The translations under genes were made by a program, and so were the position numbers. Shown here in pieces: positions 16,523 through 24,130 of a stretch of 36,228 nucleotides of DNA (positions are counted from its first letter, which is position 1; each line of letters opens with the position of its first letter). The stretch comes from Bdellovibrio sp. ZAP7 (GTDB lineage: Bacteria > Bdellovibrionota > UBA1018 > CAIMNF01), in contig CAMCGZ010000023.1 in the NCBI GenBank assembly GCA_945874535.1, positions 1 to 36,228 of the forward strand. The letters are read 5' to 3'. Under the pieces are notes generated by a model, which saw nothing but the letters and a program-made list of their open reading frames with translations, had not been told where the DNA came from and ran no database searches.

Positions 16523-16573
16523 AATTCCAGAGGCTATCGAGCTTAAAATCATTGGCATTTTACAACCCTACCC

Positions 16574-16591
16574 AGTTGCTGATTTGCAACT
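16574..16591. promoter_or_regulatory. Inverted repeat upstream of the COG3636-like gene
   Basis: Arms AGTTGC (16574-16579) and GCAACT (16586-16591) are separated by 6 nt, 77 bp before the ATG at 16668. The size suits binding by a dimeric HTH protein such as the gene product downstream. Confidence 0.35.
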
Positions 16592-16667
16592 CCGGGCCCA
16601 TGTGAAACCCAAACGGAACAACCCCCTTGAACGCGTGTCCGGTATGCCGTACAGTGGATCCAAAAAA

Positions 16668-16982
16668 ATGGCCAACAAAAAGATATCCAAAAAGCTAAAA
16701 GAATCCTCAAAACTTACGTACAGGGAGTACGTGGCGGATATTTTCCCTGATCTGGCTGACAAAAGGAAGGTCCGTGAAGTCTTGATTGAGGCCCTCACAG
16801 AAAACGATCTCGAGACCTTCCAGGACGTATTGATTGCATACCTTCGTACCAGTTCTAAGCTGACGTTGGCCCGCAACCTGAAAATGGGGCGTAGTACCCT
16901 TTATGACCTCATGGATCCAAACAAGCCCTTTAACCCTACTCTCGAAACCCTGGGGAAAATCTTCCAGGACTTGGCTGCCTAG
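16668..16982 (+). CDS. Orphan COG3636-type antitoxin (HigA-like DNA-binding protein)
   Basis: The 104-residue protein resembles the addiction-module antidote family COG3636/TIGR02684. REVLIEALTENDLETFQDVLIAYLR corresponds to the family's conserved helices, followed by ARNLKMGRSTLYDLMDPNKPFNPTLETLGKIFQDL, a helix-turn-helix with the usual N/G-x-P-T-L end. Start ATG has GGA about 8 nt upstream; in-frame ATGs at 16644 and 16584 are less likely. No RelE/HigB partner is next to it, which such genes usually have, so it is either an orphan, a regulator, or the survivor of a decayed module. Confidence 0.65.
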   Translation: MANKKISKKLKESSKLTYREYVADIFPDLADKRKVREVLIEALTENDLETFQDVLIAYLRTSSKLTLARNLKMGRSTLYDLMDPNKPFNPTLETLGKIFQDLAA

Positions 16983-17036
16983 GGCAAAGATTTCAAAGTC
17001 CTACAAAATGACGACTCTCAATGCTAAATTCGCCCC

Positions 17037-18443
17037 ATGCTCTTCAACTCTTTTGAATTCCTGATCTTCCTGCCCGTGGTGTACGGGCTGTTCAGGCATC
17101 TTCAGAGTCAGACTCACCGGTTGATCCTGTTCTTTTTCGCAAGCTGTTTCTTTTACAGCTTTTTGATTCCGGCCTATCTGCTCATTTTGTTTGTTTTGAT
17201 CGGCGTCGACTATTGGGCCGGCATCAAAATCGAGGACACTCCCCACCCCGGGCGGAAGCGTCTGTTCCTGATGGCAAGCGTTGCTGCGAACTTGGGCATC
17301 CTCGGGTTATTCAAGTACACGAACTTTCTGATCGAGAACCTCCAGACGCTAGCCACAGCCCTACACTGGAACCTGCCCCTTCGGGCGCTCGAGATCATCC
17401 TTCCGATCGGCCTCTCCTTCCACACCTTCCAGTCGCTCTCTTATGTGTTTGAAGTGCATGCCGGAAGGTTCAAAGCCGAACGGAGCCTGCTCCACTATGC
17501 CGTTTATGTGCTGTATTTTCCGCAGCTCGTGGCAGGGCCGATCGAACGCCCGCAAAACATTCTGCCTCAATTACACCAAAAAACCCGCTTCGATGCGGAC
17601 GGGTTCAAAAACGGGCTGAAGCTGGTCCTTCAAGGTCTGTTCAAAAAAGCAGTATTGGCAGACACCCTTGCACTCGTGGCAAACCGAGTCTTTGACCGCC
17701 CCCTCGACTTCGGGGCCGCAGCAACCTGGGCTGGCGTGCTGGCCTTCACCTTTCAAATCTATGGCGATTTTTCGGGCTATTCCGATATTGCCCGCGGCGT
17801 GAGCCGGCTCTTCGGCATCGAGCTCATGGTGAACTTCAACAAGCCCTACTTTGCCGGATCGATTTCGGACTTTTGGCGCCGCTGGCACATCTCGCTCTCC
17901 ACCTGGTTCCGCGACTACGTGTACATTCCGCTAGGTGGCAACCGACTCGGGCCCGCAAGAACCCAGTTCAATTTGATCGCGGTGTTTTTACTGAGCGGCC
18001 TTTGGCATGGGGCAAGTTGGACCTTTGTGGTGTGGGGCGCTCTACACGGATTTTATTTGTTGCTCGAGAATCGGGTCCTGATCCCGCTCGGATACACGTC
18101 TTGGCCTTTGCTTTTGCGAAGGGCCCAGGTGTTTGTGCTCGCTGCCCTGGCGTGGATCTTTTTCAGGGCGGACTCGGTGGCCCGTGCTTTAGAAACCCTC
18201 GGCGGACTCGGCCGGAGCTTCTCTTTGGGCTGGGAATCTTTACCCCGCTTCGAGGTGCAAGAAGCCGCCCTGGCCGTGCTCGGTCTGGTGGTGATGGAGA
18301 CCCTCGATGAGAGGAAGTCCGTTTGGGAGAGGCTGCAAGCACTCCCTTGGGCGGTGCGGAGCGCGCTCTATGCCACTTTGATTCTTTTATTCCTCATCAC
18401 CGCGCAGTTTTCTGGAGCTCAATTTATATATTTCCAATTCTGA
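17037..18443 (+). CDS. MBOAT-family membrane O-acyltransferase (AlgI-like)
   Basis: The 468-residue polytopic protein of the AlgI/DltB/PatA group moves acyl (usually acetyl) groups across the inner membrane for polysaccharide O-acetylation. Conserved features are QLVAGPIERP (163-172), GDFSGYSDIARG (243-254), FWRRWHISLSTWFRDYVYIPLGGN (279-302, written here as a family signature) and LWHGASW (322-328) with the invariant His324. Its TGA overlaps the ATG of the SGNH gene (TGATG), and the two products are known to cooperate in AlgI-AlgJ/AlgX systems. No good Shine-Dalgarno is seen before the ATG at 17037. Confidence 0.93.
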   Translation: MLFNSFEFLIFLPVVYGLFRHLQSQTHRLILFFFASCFFYSFLIPAYLLILFVLIGVDYWAGIKIEDTPHPGRKRLFLMASVAANLGILGLFKYTNFLIENLQTLATALHWNLPLRALEIILPIGLSFHTFQSLSYVFEVHAGRFKAERSLLHYAVYVLYFPQLVAGPIERPQNILPQLHQKTRFDADGFKNGLKLVLQGLFKKAVLADTLALVANRVFDRPLDFGAAATWAGVLAFTFQIYGDFSGYSDIARGVSRLFGIELMVNFNKPYFAGSISDFWRRWHISLSTWFRDYVYIPLGGNRLGPARTQFNLIAVFLLSGLWHGASWTFVVWGALHGFYLLLENRVLIPLGYTSWPLLLRRAQVFVLAALAWIFFRADSVARALETLGGLGRSFSLGWESLPRFEVQEAALAVLGLVVMETLDERKSVWERLQALPWAVRSALYATLILLFLITAQFSGAQFIYFQF

Positions 18444-19501
18444 TGAAACCTCAATCTCCCTCCCGCATGATCGCACGCCTCCTGCTCCTCTCGATTCCGG
18501 GGATGATTTTTCTGCTCATGCTTCAATCGCTCCCGATCGATCGCTTCACGAGCCGGACCTGGGAAGCCCTGGCCCTGGGCTCGAACCGAAGCGCTCCTTT
18601 TTTGCCCCTTCAGCGCCTTGAAAAGCTCGAGCGGGGCGACCTCGCTCTCCATCACCCGGGAGCCATGACTCGCAAGATCCAGTTTGAAACAGACGAGTTT
18701 GGTTACCGCAACAGTGCCCCCGCTTGTGCGGATCCCTACGCTGTGGTGATCGGCGATAGCATGGCCGTAGGGGGCGGGCTTTCGCAGGATGAGACCCCTG
18801 CCGCTCAACTCAGTCGGGCTCTTGGAAAATGCGTGCGATCGTTTGCCGGCGGGAGTTTTGCCTACGCCCTGAACTCGGTCTACGGCCTGGGGCTTCGACC
18901 GAGACAGGTGATCCTCATTCAGACCCAGCGGAGTGTCGGGGGCCTTCGAGCCTTTCAACATCCTGCAAAGCCGGGCTGGGGAGCCCACAGTCTGCCTTGG
19001 GTTCAGACCTGGCATCGGCACTACCTCGAGATCCGGAAAAATCTCTATTGGAATTTCCGGGCCCGGCACGGAGTGTGGAATTCACTGGTTCGGGTGTCGG
19101 GGAGTCCTGAATTTTCAGGGCAGGAGACACCTCCCTCCCCGGGAGCCCCTGTCTTGTTTTACCCGGGAGATCAGGATCGCCGGGTGAGCGAAGCTGAAAT
19201 GGATTCGGATCTTCACCATCTCGATGAATTGGCGCTGGCACTCGAACCGCTCGGGGCACGACTGATCTACACCTATGTGCCGAACAAGAGCACGATCTAC
19301 CCGGGGGCACCGGCGGATCGGGATGCGGATTTTATCGATCGGTTTCTCCCTAAAGCGCACACCCACCGGGCGCGCTTCATCGATCTGTTTCATCCCTACC
19401 GTGAGGATTGGAAGAAAGGCATCATGAACCATCACCTTGAGGACACGCATTGGAATGCCCACGGAGTGGCTCGTTTTATAGCAGAGGTTCTCCGTGAGTA
19501 G
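18443..19501 (+). CDS. Membrane-anchored SGNH/AlgX-like acyl esterase or acetyltransferase
   Basis: The 352-residue protein has an N-terminal hydrophobic anchor (about 9-28, IARLLLLSIPGMIFLLML) and a periplasmic SGNH domain. The GDS nucleophile motif is at 104-106 (Ser106), and the Asp-His pair lies in EDTHWN (D334, H336), the AlgJ/AlgX-type DTHW signature. It likely transfers the acyl group delivered by the MBOAT partner onto exported polysaccharide. The ATG at 18443 in TGATG was chosen; the open frame upstream from 18323 is inside the MBOAT gene. It overlaps the next gene by 8 bp. Confidence 0.85.
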   Translation: MKPQSPSRMIARLLLLSIPGMIFLLMLQSLPIDRFTSRTWEALALGSNRSAPFLPLQRLEKLERGDLALHHPGAMTRKIQFETDEFGYRNSAPACADPYAVVIGDSMAVGGGLSQDETPAAQLSRALGKCVRSFAGGSFAYALNSVYGLGLRPRQVILIQTQRSVGGLRAFQHPAKPGWGAHSLPWVQTWHRHYLEIRKNLYWNFRARHGVWNSLVRVSGSPEFSGQETPPSPGAPVLFYPGDQDRRVSEAEMDSDLHHLDELALALEPLGARLIYTYVPNKSTIYPGAPADRDADFIDRFLPKAHTHRARFIDLFHPYREDWKKGIMNHHLEDTHWNAHGVARFIAEVLRE

Positions 19502-20855
19502 GAACCCGATCCGACCCAGAATTTTGTGCGTAGCCCACGGAACCATCGAGAGCAACTCGGGCGGAGTGGAAGTCTACCAACGTCTGATTGCCGAGCAATT
19601 GCGGGATCAATTCGAATTTCTCTTCTTCGCACCCGATTTGAATGGCGGTGCTCGCGGGTCTTACGTTCTGTACTCACTCGAGTCCGATCTGCGCGAGAGT
19701 TTCTTACCTAGCCCTCCGGTGCTTCCTGAACATGCGAGCCATCCGGGGCTAGAGAGAATATTCTCGGAGATTCTGGTACGCCACCAGGTGGCTCTGGTTC
19801 ACTTTCATCATCTATTGAGGCAGGTTCCGAGTCTTCCTGCTATTGCCCGGGCTTGCGGTGTGCCGGTAGTGCTTTCGGGGCACGACTTTTTTGCCGTGTG
19901 CGACGAATACAACCTCCTGACCGAAGAGGGTCGATACTGCGGGGTGCTCGAACAAGCCCCGGTGGATTGCGACTCCTGTCTGTACGAGCTCCGTGGATAC
20001 AAAAAGGGCAGCCAGGGCAAGCGCCGGGCTTTTTATGAGGAGGCCCTCAGGAATTCGGATCGAGTGGTGTTCAATACCATCGGGATCCGGGATCAATTTC
20101 AAACCGTTTTTAGAAATCTGGATAGTTCGCGCACCCGGGTCATCGGAGCACCCTCAGGCACCCGGTTTCAAGCCCCCGTGGCGCGCTCCCTCGAGGGGCC
20201 CCTCCGGGTCCTCATCCCGAACGGGCTTTCGCGCCTGAAAGGCGGCGATGCCCTGTGCGACCTCGTCGGCTCGACCCGAGGGTTGCCCATTGAGTACCAC
20301 TTCTTCGGGCGCACCGATCGCGATTATCCTGATTATCGGGTTCTGGGTCTGAATTCCATGATCCGATTGCATGGGGCCTACACCCGCTCTGACCTGGAGG
20401 CGTTCGCTCCGAGCGCCCACCTTTCGATTCATGCTTCGATCTGGCCCGAGACCTATTGCATTTCGCTCTCAGAAATGTGGGATCTAGGCCTGGTTCCGAT
20501 AGCGAGTAGAATGGGCGCGCTCGGCGAGCGGATCACCGCCGGAGTGAATGGTTTTCTGGTTCCTCCGGGAGATGCCGGGGCTATGAAAGCGATCTTGGTC
20601 AGGATGCTCGAGGACCGCGCGAGCCTAGAGCGCATCCGCTTGAACCTCAGTCCGGATCTCAGCACCTCTGCTGAATCGTGTGCAGAATCGATCCGAGATC
20701 TGTATGTCGATTTGCTGAACATGGATGGCAACACCCCGAAACCCCTGTCCCGGCCGGACCCGATCACGGCGAACCCCACCACCTGGAGTACGGGTCGGGG
20801 TCCGAAGTCCCGTCGGATCAGGAAGTGGCTTCAGCGCTTTGACATTCAGGGCTGA
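19494..20855 (+). CDS. GT4-type glycosyltransferase
   Basis: The 453-residue GT-B glycosyltransferase has an N-terminal ILCVAHGTIESNSGGVEVYQRL with the usual GG-x-E-x-Y loop, then VHFHHLLRQVPSLPAIARACGVPVVLSGHDFF. A Cys-rich insertion of about residues 139-165 (YCGVLEQAPVDCDSCLYEL) also occurs in this GT group. The donor domain has LSRLKGGDALCDL, YHFFG and SIWPETYCISLSEMWDLGLVPIAS. GTG at 19494 has AGAGG 6 nt upstream and overlaps the SGNH gene. It closes a three-gene acetylation/glycosylation operon. The last ~35 residues are basic and Pro-rich, possibly disordered. Confidence 0.85.
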   Translation: MSRNPIRPRILCVAHGTIESNSGGVEVYQRLIAEQLRDQFEFLFFAPDLNGGARGSYVLYSLESDLRESFLPSPPVLPEHASHPGLERIFSEILVRHQVALVHFHHLLRQVPSLPAIARACGVPVVLSGHDFFAVCDEYNLLTEEGRYCGVLEQAPVDCDSCLYELRGYKKGSQGKRRAFYEEALRNSDRVVFNTIGIRDQFQTVFRNLDSSRTRVIGAPSGTRFQAPVARSLEGPLRVLIPNGLSRLKGGDALCDLVGSTRGLPIEYHFFGRTDRDYPDYRVLGLNSMIRLHGAYTRSDLEAFAPSAHLSIHASIWPETYCISLSEMWDLGLVPIASRMGALGERITAGVNGFLVPPGDAGAMKAILVRMLEDRASLERIRLNLSPDLSTSAESCAESIRDLYVDLLNMDGNTPKPLSRPDPITANPTTWSTGRGPKSRRIRKWLQRFDIQG

Positions 20856-20874
20856 TTCTCGCTACCCTTTCCCC

Positions 20875-21189
20875 ATGACCCAAAAGCCTCTGATTGCCCT
20901 CCTGGCCCTGTCACTCCTTCCCTCCTGCGTCACCTTGGGCTCGCGCACCGGGGTGGGCCTGATTTACACCAATCACTTCGAAGGCTCGATGGTGACCGGC
21001 AACCAAGCCGGCCGGAAGCGCGGGCGCGCCTGCTCGGAGAACTTCTTGGGCCTCGTCACCCAGGGCGATGCCACGATCTCGGCCGCCATGAAAGACGGCG
21101 CGATTTTTCAGGTGAGCTCGGTCGATCACCACTATAAAAGCATCCTCGGTGTGTACGGCAAGCTCTGCACCATCGTGACCGGGAACTGA
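20875..21189 (+). CDS. TRL-family lipoprotein
   Basis: The 104-residue precursor has a lipoprotein signal (ALLALSLLPSC, Cys about residue 17). The mature part matches the TRL-like family: GLIYTNHFEGS, RACSENFLGLVTQGDATISAAMKDG and SSVDHHYKSILGVYGKLCTIVTG. The family is of unknown role; two conserved Cys could pair. The start is at the signal peptide; an upstream open frame overlaps the glycosyltransferase and is ignored. It ends 1 nt before the CorA-like gene, so the two are probably one transcript. Confidence 0.85.
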   Translation: MTQKPLIALLALSLLPSCVTLGSRTGVGLIYTNHFEGSMVTGNQAGRKRGRACSENFLGLVTQGDATISAAMKDGAIFQVSSVDHHYKSILGVYGKLCTIVTGN

Positions 21190-21190
21190 G

Positions 21191-22063
21191 ATGACTCCTC
21201 CGTCAATCTGGCAAGACATTCACACCCGAAGCCCCGAGACCCTGGCAGAACTCGCAGCCAAGCACTCGCTCCATCCCTCGGCCGTGCACGATTGCCTCGA
21301 CCCCGCCCATTACCCCAAGGTCGAAAAATTCGGCGATACCCTGTTCATGATCCTACGGTATGCGGAGCCCGATGCTCCCGCCGATGCCGACACCTTGCTT
21401 TCTTTGACTCGAAAAATGGCGTTTTTCCGCAAGGAAGGGCTCTTGCTCACCCTGCACCGGGGGGAAGCCGGATTTCTGAAGGGCATCGATTCGATGCCGG
21501 ATGCTGACCTGCAACTGTTTAAAATCCTGAAGCTTTGTATCGGGAGCTTCAAACCGCTACTGGATTCGATCGAGTACGAGATTGACGGGGTCGAGCGGCA
21601 GATCTTTTTACGGAAGCTGGCACGAGGTGAGATCTTGCGCCTGCACCGCTGCCGATCCAAGCTTTCGGTGGTGAAGCGACTCATGCTCCACACCACGCTC
21701 GTGATCCAGAGCTTGTCGACCCTCTTAGATGAGCCCCACCACCCGCTGATCCGCGATCTGAAGGAAAACGCCGAGGCTCACTTTCGCATTGCGGACGAAC
21801 TGGTGGAAGACGCTCAGAACCTGCTTGAGTTGCAGCTCTCGCTTGCCTCCCAGCGCACCAACGAGGTGATGCGCTTTTTGACTGTGGTGTCGCTGTTTTT
21901 TCTTCCCTTGACCTTCATTGTCGGGGTGTATGGCATGAACTTCAAATTCATGCCCGAGCTCGATGAAAAGTGGGGCTACCCGGCGGCGTGGGGGCTCATG
22001 ATTGCGGTGAGCGCCTTCATTTACATCCGCGTCAGGCGGAGCGGGTGGCTGTCGACGAATTGA
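21191..22063 (+). CDS. corA: CorA-type magnesium/divalent cation transporter
   Basis: The 290-residue protein has a cytosolic N-terminal domain of ~220 residues rich in helices. Two C-terminal membrane segments follow, the first ending in the defining GMN motif (VGVYGMNF, YGMN at 247-250), then a short acidic loop (MPELDEKW) that fits the MPEL signature of CorA. It is a little shorter than the classic ~316 residues. Members form pentameric Mg2+ (sometimes Co2+/Ni2+/Zn2+) channels in the inner membrane; the exact ion is not shown. It follows the TRL lipoprotein by 1 nt. Confidence 0.92.
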   Translation: MTPPSIWQDIHTRSPETLAELAAKHSLHPSAVHDCLDPAHYPKVEKFGDTLFMILRYAEPDAPADADTLLSLTRKMAFFRKEGLLLTLHRGEAGFLKGIDSMPDADLQLFKILKLCIGSFKPLLDSIEYEIDGVERQIFLRKLARGEILRLHRCRSKLSVVKRLMLHTTLVIQSLSTLLDEPHHPLIRDLKENAEAHFRIADELVEDAQNLLELQLSLASQRTNEVMRFLTVVSLFFLPLTFIVGVYGMNFKFMPELDEKWGYPAAWGLMIAVSAFIYIRVRRSGWLSTN

Positions 22064-22096
22064 GTTGAAGGCTCCGGACCCCAAAAATAATGCATA

Positions 22097-22114
22097 TTAA
22101 AACATGTGTGTTAA
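22097..22114. promoter_or_regulatory. Near-perfect operator-like palindrome at the XRE gene start
   Basis: Arms TTAAAACA (22097-22104) and TGTGTTAA (22107-22114) around a 2-bp centre match at 7 of 8 positions and end 3 bp before the ATG at 22118. The position suits autorepression by the XRE-type product encoded just downstream, by blocking transcription or ribosome entry. Confidence 0.5.
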
Positions 22115-22117
22115 AGT

Positions 22118-22624
22118 ATGTATATGATCCTGAACCTGAAGGACCTCCGGAAACAGTGTCAACTCTCTCAAATGGAACTCGCATACGAATGCGGAGTAAG
22201 CCTGCCCACCATTCAGAAGATCGAATCAGGGCAGTCCAACCCCACCTGGGAAGTCCTGCAGAAGATCACTCGGACCTTCGGGCTCGAGATTCGGCTTGAG
22301 GACGCACCGATTCAGGTCCCCCTGGCGATCGCGTATGGCGTTCCGCTATTGGGTGAGGAAGATCCATCAATAGCCTGCAATTCGCGCACCCTCCGACTCG
22401 AATCGAGAAAGTGGCTCCGGCATTGGAGGTCAGGAAAGTTAAGCGAAAGGGAGGTTTTGGCGTTTTCTGCTTTCTACCTCGCCATCCGGAATCACTTCCC
22501 TGACTTTTACCAAAATTCGATCGCCTCCCCCTGGCTCGACCAAGCACTGAAAAACAAGGAAAAGGACGGGCATATCATTAAACTTTACCGAATCGCCCTG
22601 ACACGCGTGAGCCAATACTTATGA
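22118..22624 (+). CDS. XRE-family HTH protein, probable antitoxin/regulator
   Basis: The 168-residue protein has an N-terminal Cro/CI-type HTH (NLKDLRKQCQLSQMELAYECGVSLPTIQKIESGQSNPTWEVLQKI, residues ~5-50, a standard XRE pattern). Then come a strand-like EIRLED segment and a C-terminal ~100-residue helical part I do not recognise. ATG 22118 is used; M3 at 22124 is possible. No Shine-Dalgarno is visible. Its stop overlaps the next gene in ATGA. The pairing with a nucleotidyltransferase-like protein is the layout of several toxin-antitoxin families in which the HTH partner is antitoxin and autorepressor. Confidence 0.72.
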   Translation: MYMILNLKDLRKQCQLSQMELAYECGVSLPTIQKIESGQSNPTWEVLQKITRTFGLEIRLEDAPIQVPLAIAYGVPLLGEEDPSIACNSRTLRLESRKWLRHWRSGKLSEREVLAFSAFYLAIRNHFPDFYQNSIASPWLDQALKNKEKDGHIIKLYRIALTRVSQYL

Positions 22625-23148
22625 ATCATGCAACCTTGAAAAAATTTGTTCAGCTGGCTTCAAAGTCACTGACGGGTGAATGGGTAATCATTGGCGGGAC
22701 TGTCATGGCTGTGCTCGGACTGGAGTACCGGGTCACGGTCGACATCGACTTTGTGAATTTGAATGGTAAAGAATCGAACTCGGACTCACTCAAGCTCATG
22801 GAGATCGCAGAAACCCTGGGCTTGCCCGTTGAGTCGGTCAATCAGGCCGGAGCCTATTTCCTTTCCAAAATCGATGATGCCCGTGAACACCTGGTGGAGA
22901 TTCAAAAGGGACCCCGTTGCACCATTTACCGACCTGATGTTTATCTGTTTGTGAAGTTGAAGCTCGGGCGGTTCACACAGACCGATTTTGACGATTGCTT
23001 GATCATGATCGAAAACCATCCGGCAGAGTTCGCCAAAACCAAGAAACAAATACTCAAGCTCATCCAATCCAAACTAGGAAAGAAAGCGGAAGGAAGCGAG
23101 GAGTTGAGAGCTCGACTGTTGTCGTTCAAGGCCAAATTGGCCACTTAG
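22621..23148 (+). CDS. DUF6036-like nucleotidyltransferase-fold protein, probable toxin
   Basis: The 175-residue protein has a minimal nucleotidyltransferase signature: IIGGTVMAVLGLEYRVTVDIDF, with GG at 25-26 and metal-ligand candidates D41 and D43 in DID, matching the GG-xn-R-x-T-x-D-I-D pattern of the DUF6036/AbiEii-type group. VDIDFVNL, the later VYLFVKLKLGRFTQTDFDD and a helical C-terminus also fit. Members may nucleotidylate RNA or protein, often as toxins; activity here is inferred. It is coupled by ATGA to the XRE gene. Confidence 0.68.
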   Translation: MNHATLKKFVQLASKSLTGEWVIIGGTVMAVLGLEYRVTVDIDFVNLNGKESNSDSLKLMEIAETLGLPVESVNQAGAYFLSKIDDAREHLVEIQKGPRCTIYRPDVYLFVKLKLGRFTQTDFDDCLIMIENHPAEFAKTKKQILKLIQSKLGKKAEGSEELRARLLSFKAKLAT

Positions 23149-23183
23149 CATCATTTGATACTATCAAGCTGCGGACACCGCCC

Positions 23184-23714
23184 CTACTTGATCGAACCCA
23201 CTACTCGATGAGCCGGTAAGCTAAAGCCGACCGATTCCACTTGATGATCCCGTCCACTCACCACCATTGAAATTCCCAGGCTCGGATCATTCAGGGTATA
23301 GCTCTGAGTCGAAACGTGACTGTGTTTAGATTCCGTTTTCTTTTGTTTAAACTGTGCTCCACGAAAATAGCTCTTCATCTCATCGCTGTTTTTTGACTCA
23401 CTCTCACCATTGGGAGTCCACTCAGCTGTGAGTACATGGCCAGACACCTTTGAAATGACAAAGCTTGCCCTTTGAGTCGAAATGGATCGATCCTTAAAAT
23501 AAGGACGGTTGAAAAAGATCGCGTATTCATTTTGGCTAATCGAGATCTCACGCGTTGGTCTTCCAAATTTAGCTTCTAACGAAGCTCTGGAATCCTCACC
23601 TAACTTGATCTGCTCGACTTCCCGAAGGCTGATTAGGGCATCGGGATGGTCCACAGGAGCGCTCGAACAGGACTGAATCAGAAGCGCCGCAAGACCGTAA
23701 ATCAGGTACTTCAT
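23184..23714 (-). CDS. Predicted lipoprotein with a BamE/SmpA-like start
   Basis: The 176-residue precursor has a lipoprotein signal (MKYLIYGLAALLIQSC, Cys16). The mature region LREVEQIKLGEDSRASLEAKFGRPTRE resembles the short G-x-S/T-x-x-x-V/L-x-x-x-x-G-x-P helix of SmpA/OmlA (BamE-like) proteins. The rest forms predicted beta strands (YAIFFNRPYF, ASFVISKVSG). It is too diverged to call BamE. Coding overlaps the upstream exported protein by 4 bp (ATGA at 23714-23711). Convergent with the nucleotidyltransferase gene. A+T-richer than neighbours. Confidence 0.6.
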   Translation of the reverse strand: MKYLIYGLAALLIQSCSSAPVDHPDALISLREVEQIKLGEDSRASLEAKFGRPTREISISQNEYAIFFNRPYFKDRSISTQRASFVISKVSGHVLTAEWTPNGESESKNSDEMKSYFRGAQFKQKKTESKHSHVSTQSYTLNDPSLGISMVVSGRDHQVESVGFSLPAHRVVGSIK

Positions 23715-24022
23715 TTAGAACCCTTCCCTACTTTAAACTTTGCCCCATATTTGTTTCGAATCCAATCGTATATTTTCGGCGCACTGGGCTTCAAGCGTGG
23801 ATTCCAGACTTCGAAAAATTGGGGATTGCCCTTGCAGTGCCCCGCAACCAATGTTGCGGCAACGAAGGTGCCGTCACTTCGGGTGTATGCATTCCGATGG
23901 TGAGTCCGTACCCAATGGGCCCCAACCGAGCACCTCTGTTTCTCAGCTGCCCCCGCTGAGGGACCGAAGCAAACCAACCCCAACAGTCCAACAATAGAAA
24001 AATCGAAGCGCCTCAGGCCCAT
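23711..24022 (-). CDS. Small exported protein of unknown function
   Basis: The 103-residue protein has a signal peptide (FDFSIVGLLGLVCFGPSAGAA, cleavage likely after AGA-A near residue 26). The mature part has two Cys (CSVGAHW and GHCKGN) and three His around HWVRTHHRNAYTRSDGT, followed by a basic tail. I do not recognise the family. Two Cys suit a periplasmic disulfide; the His cluster could bind metal. It is coupled to the lipoprotein downstream. Upstream on the minus strand there is no clear Shine-Dalgarno, but the sequence is A+T-rich. Confidence 0.6.
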   Translation of the reverse strand: MGLRRFDFSIVGLLGLVCFGPSAGAAEKQRCSVGAHWVRTHHRNAYTRSDGTFVAATLVAGHCKGNPQFFEVWNPRLKPSAPKIYDWIRNKYGAKFKVGKGSK

Positions 24023-24130
24023 TCCAATAAAATAGCAAGTCTTGCACCAGACACAACTTACGCGCGCTGTTTTGAATACGGCAGATTCTGCCCATTATCA
24101 GCACCCCTATTTTGTCCTTAGACTGGAAGC

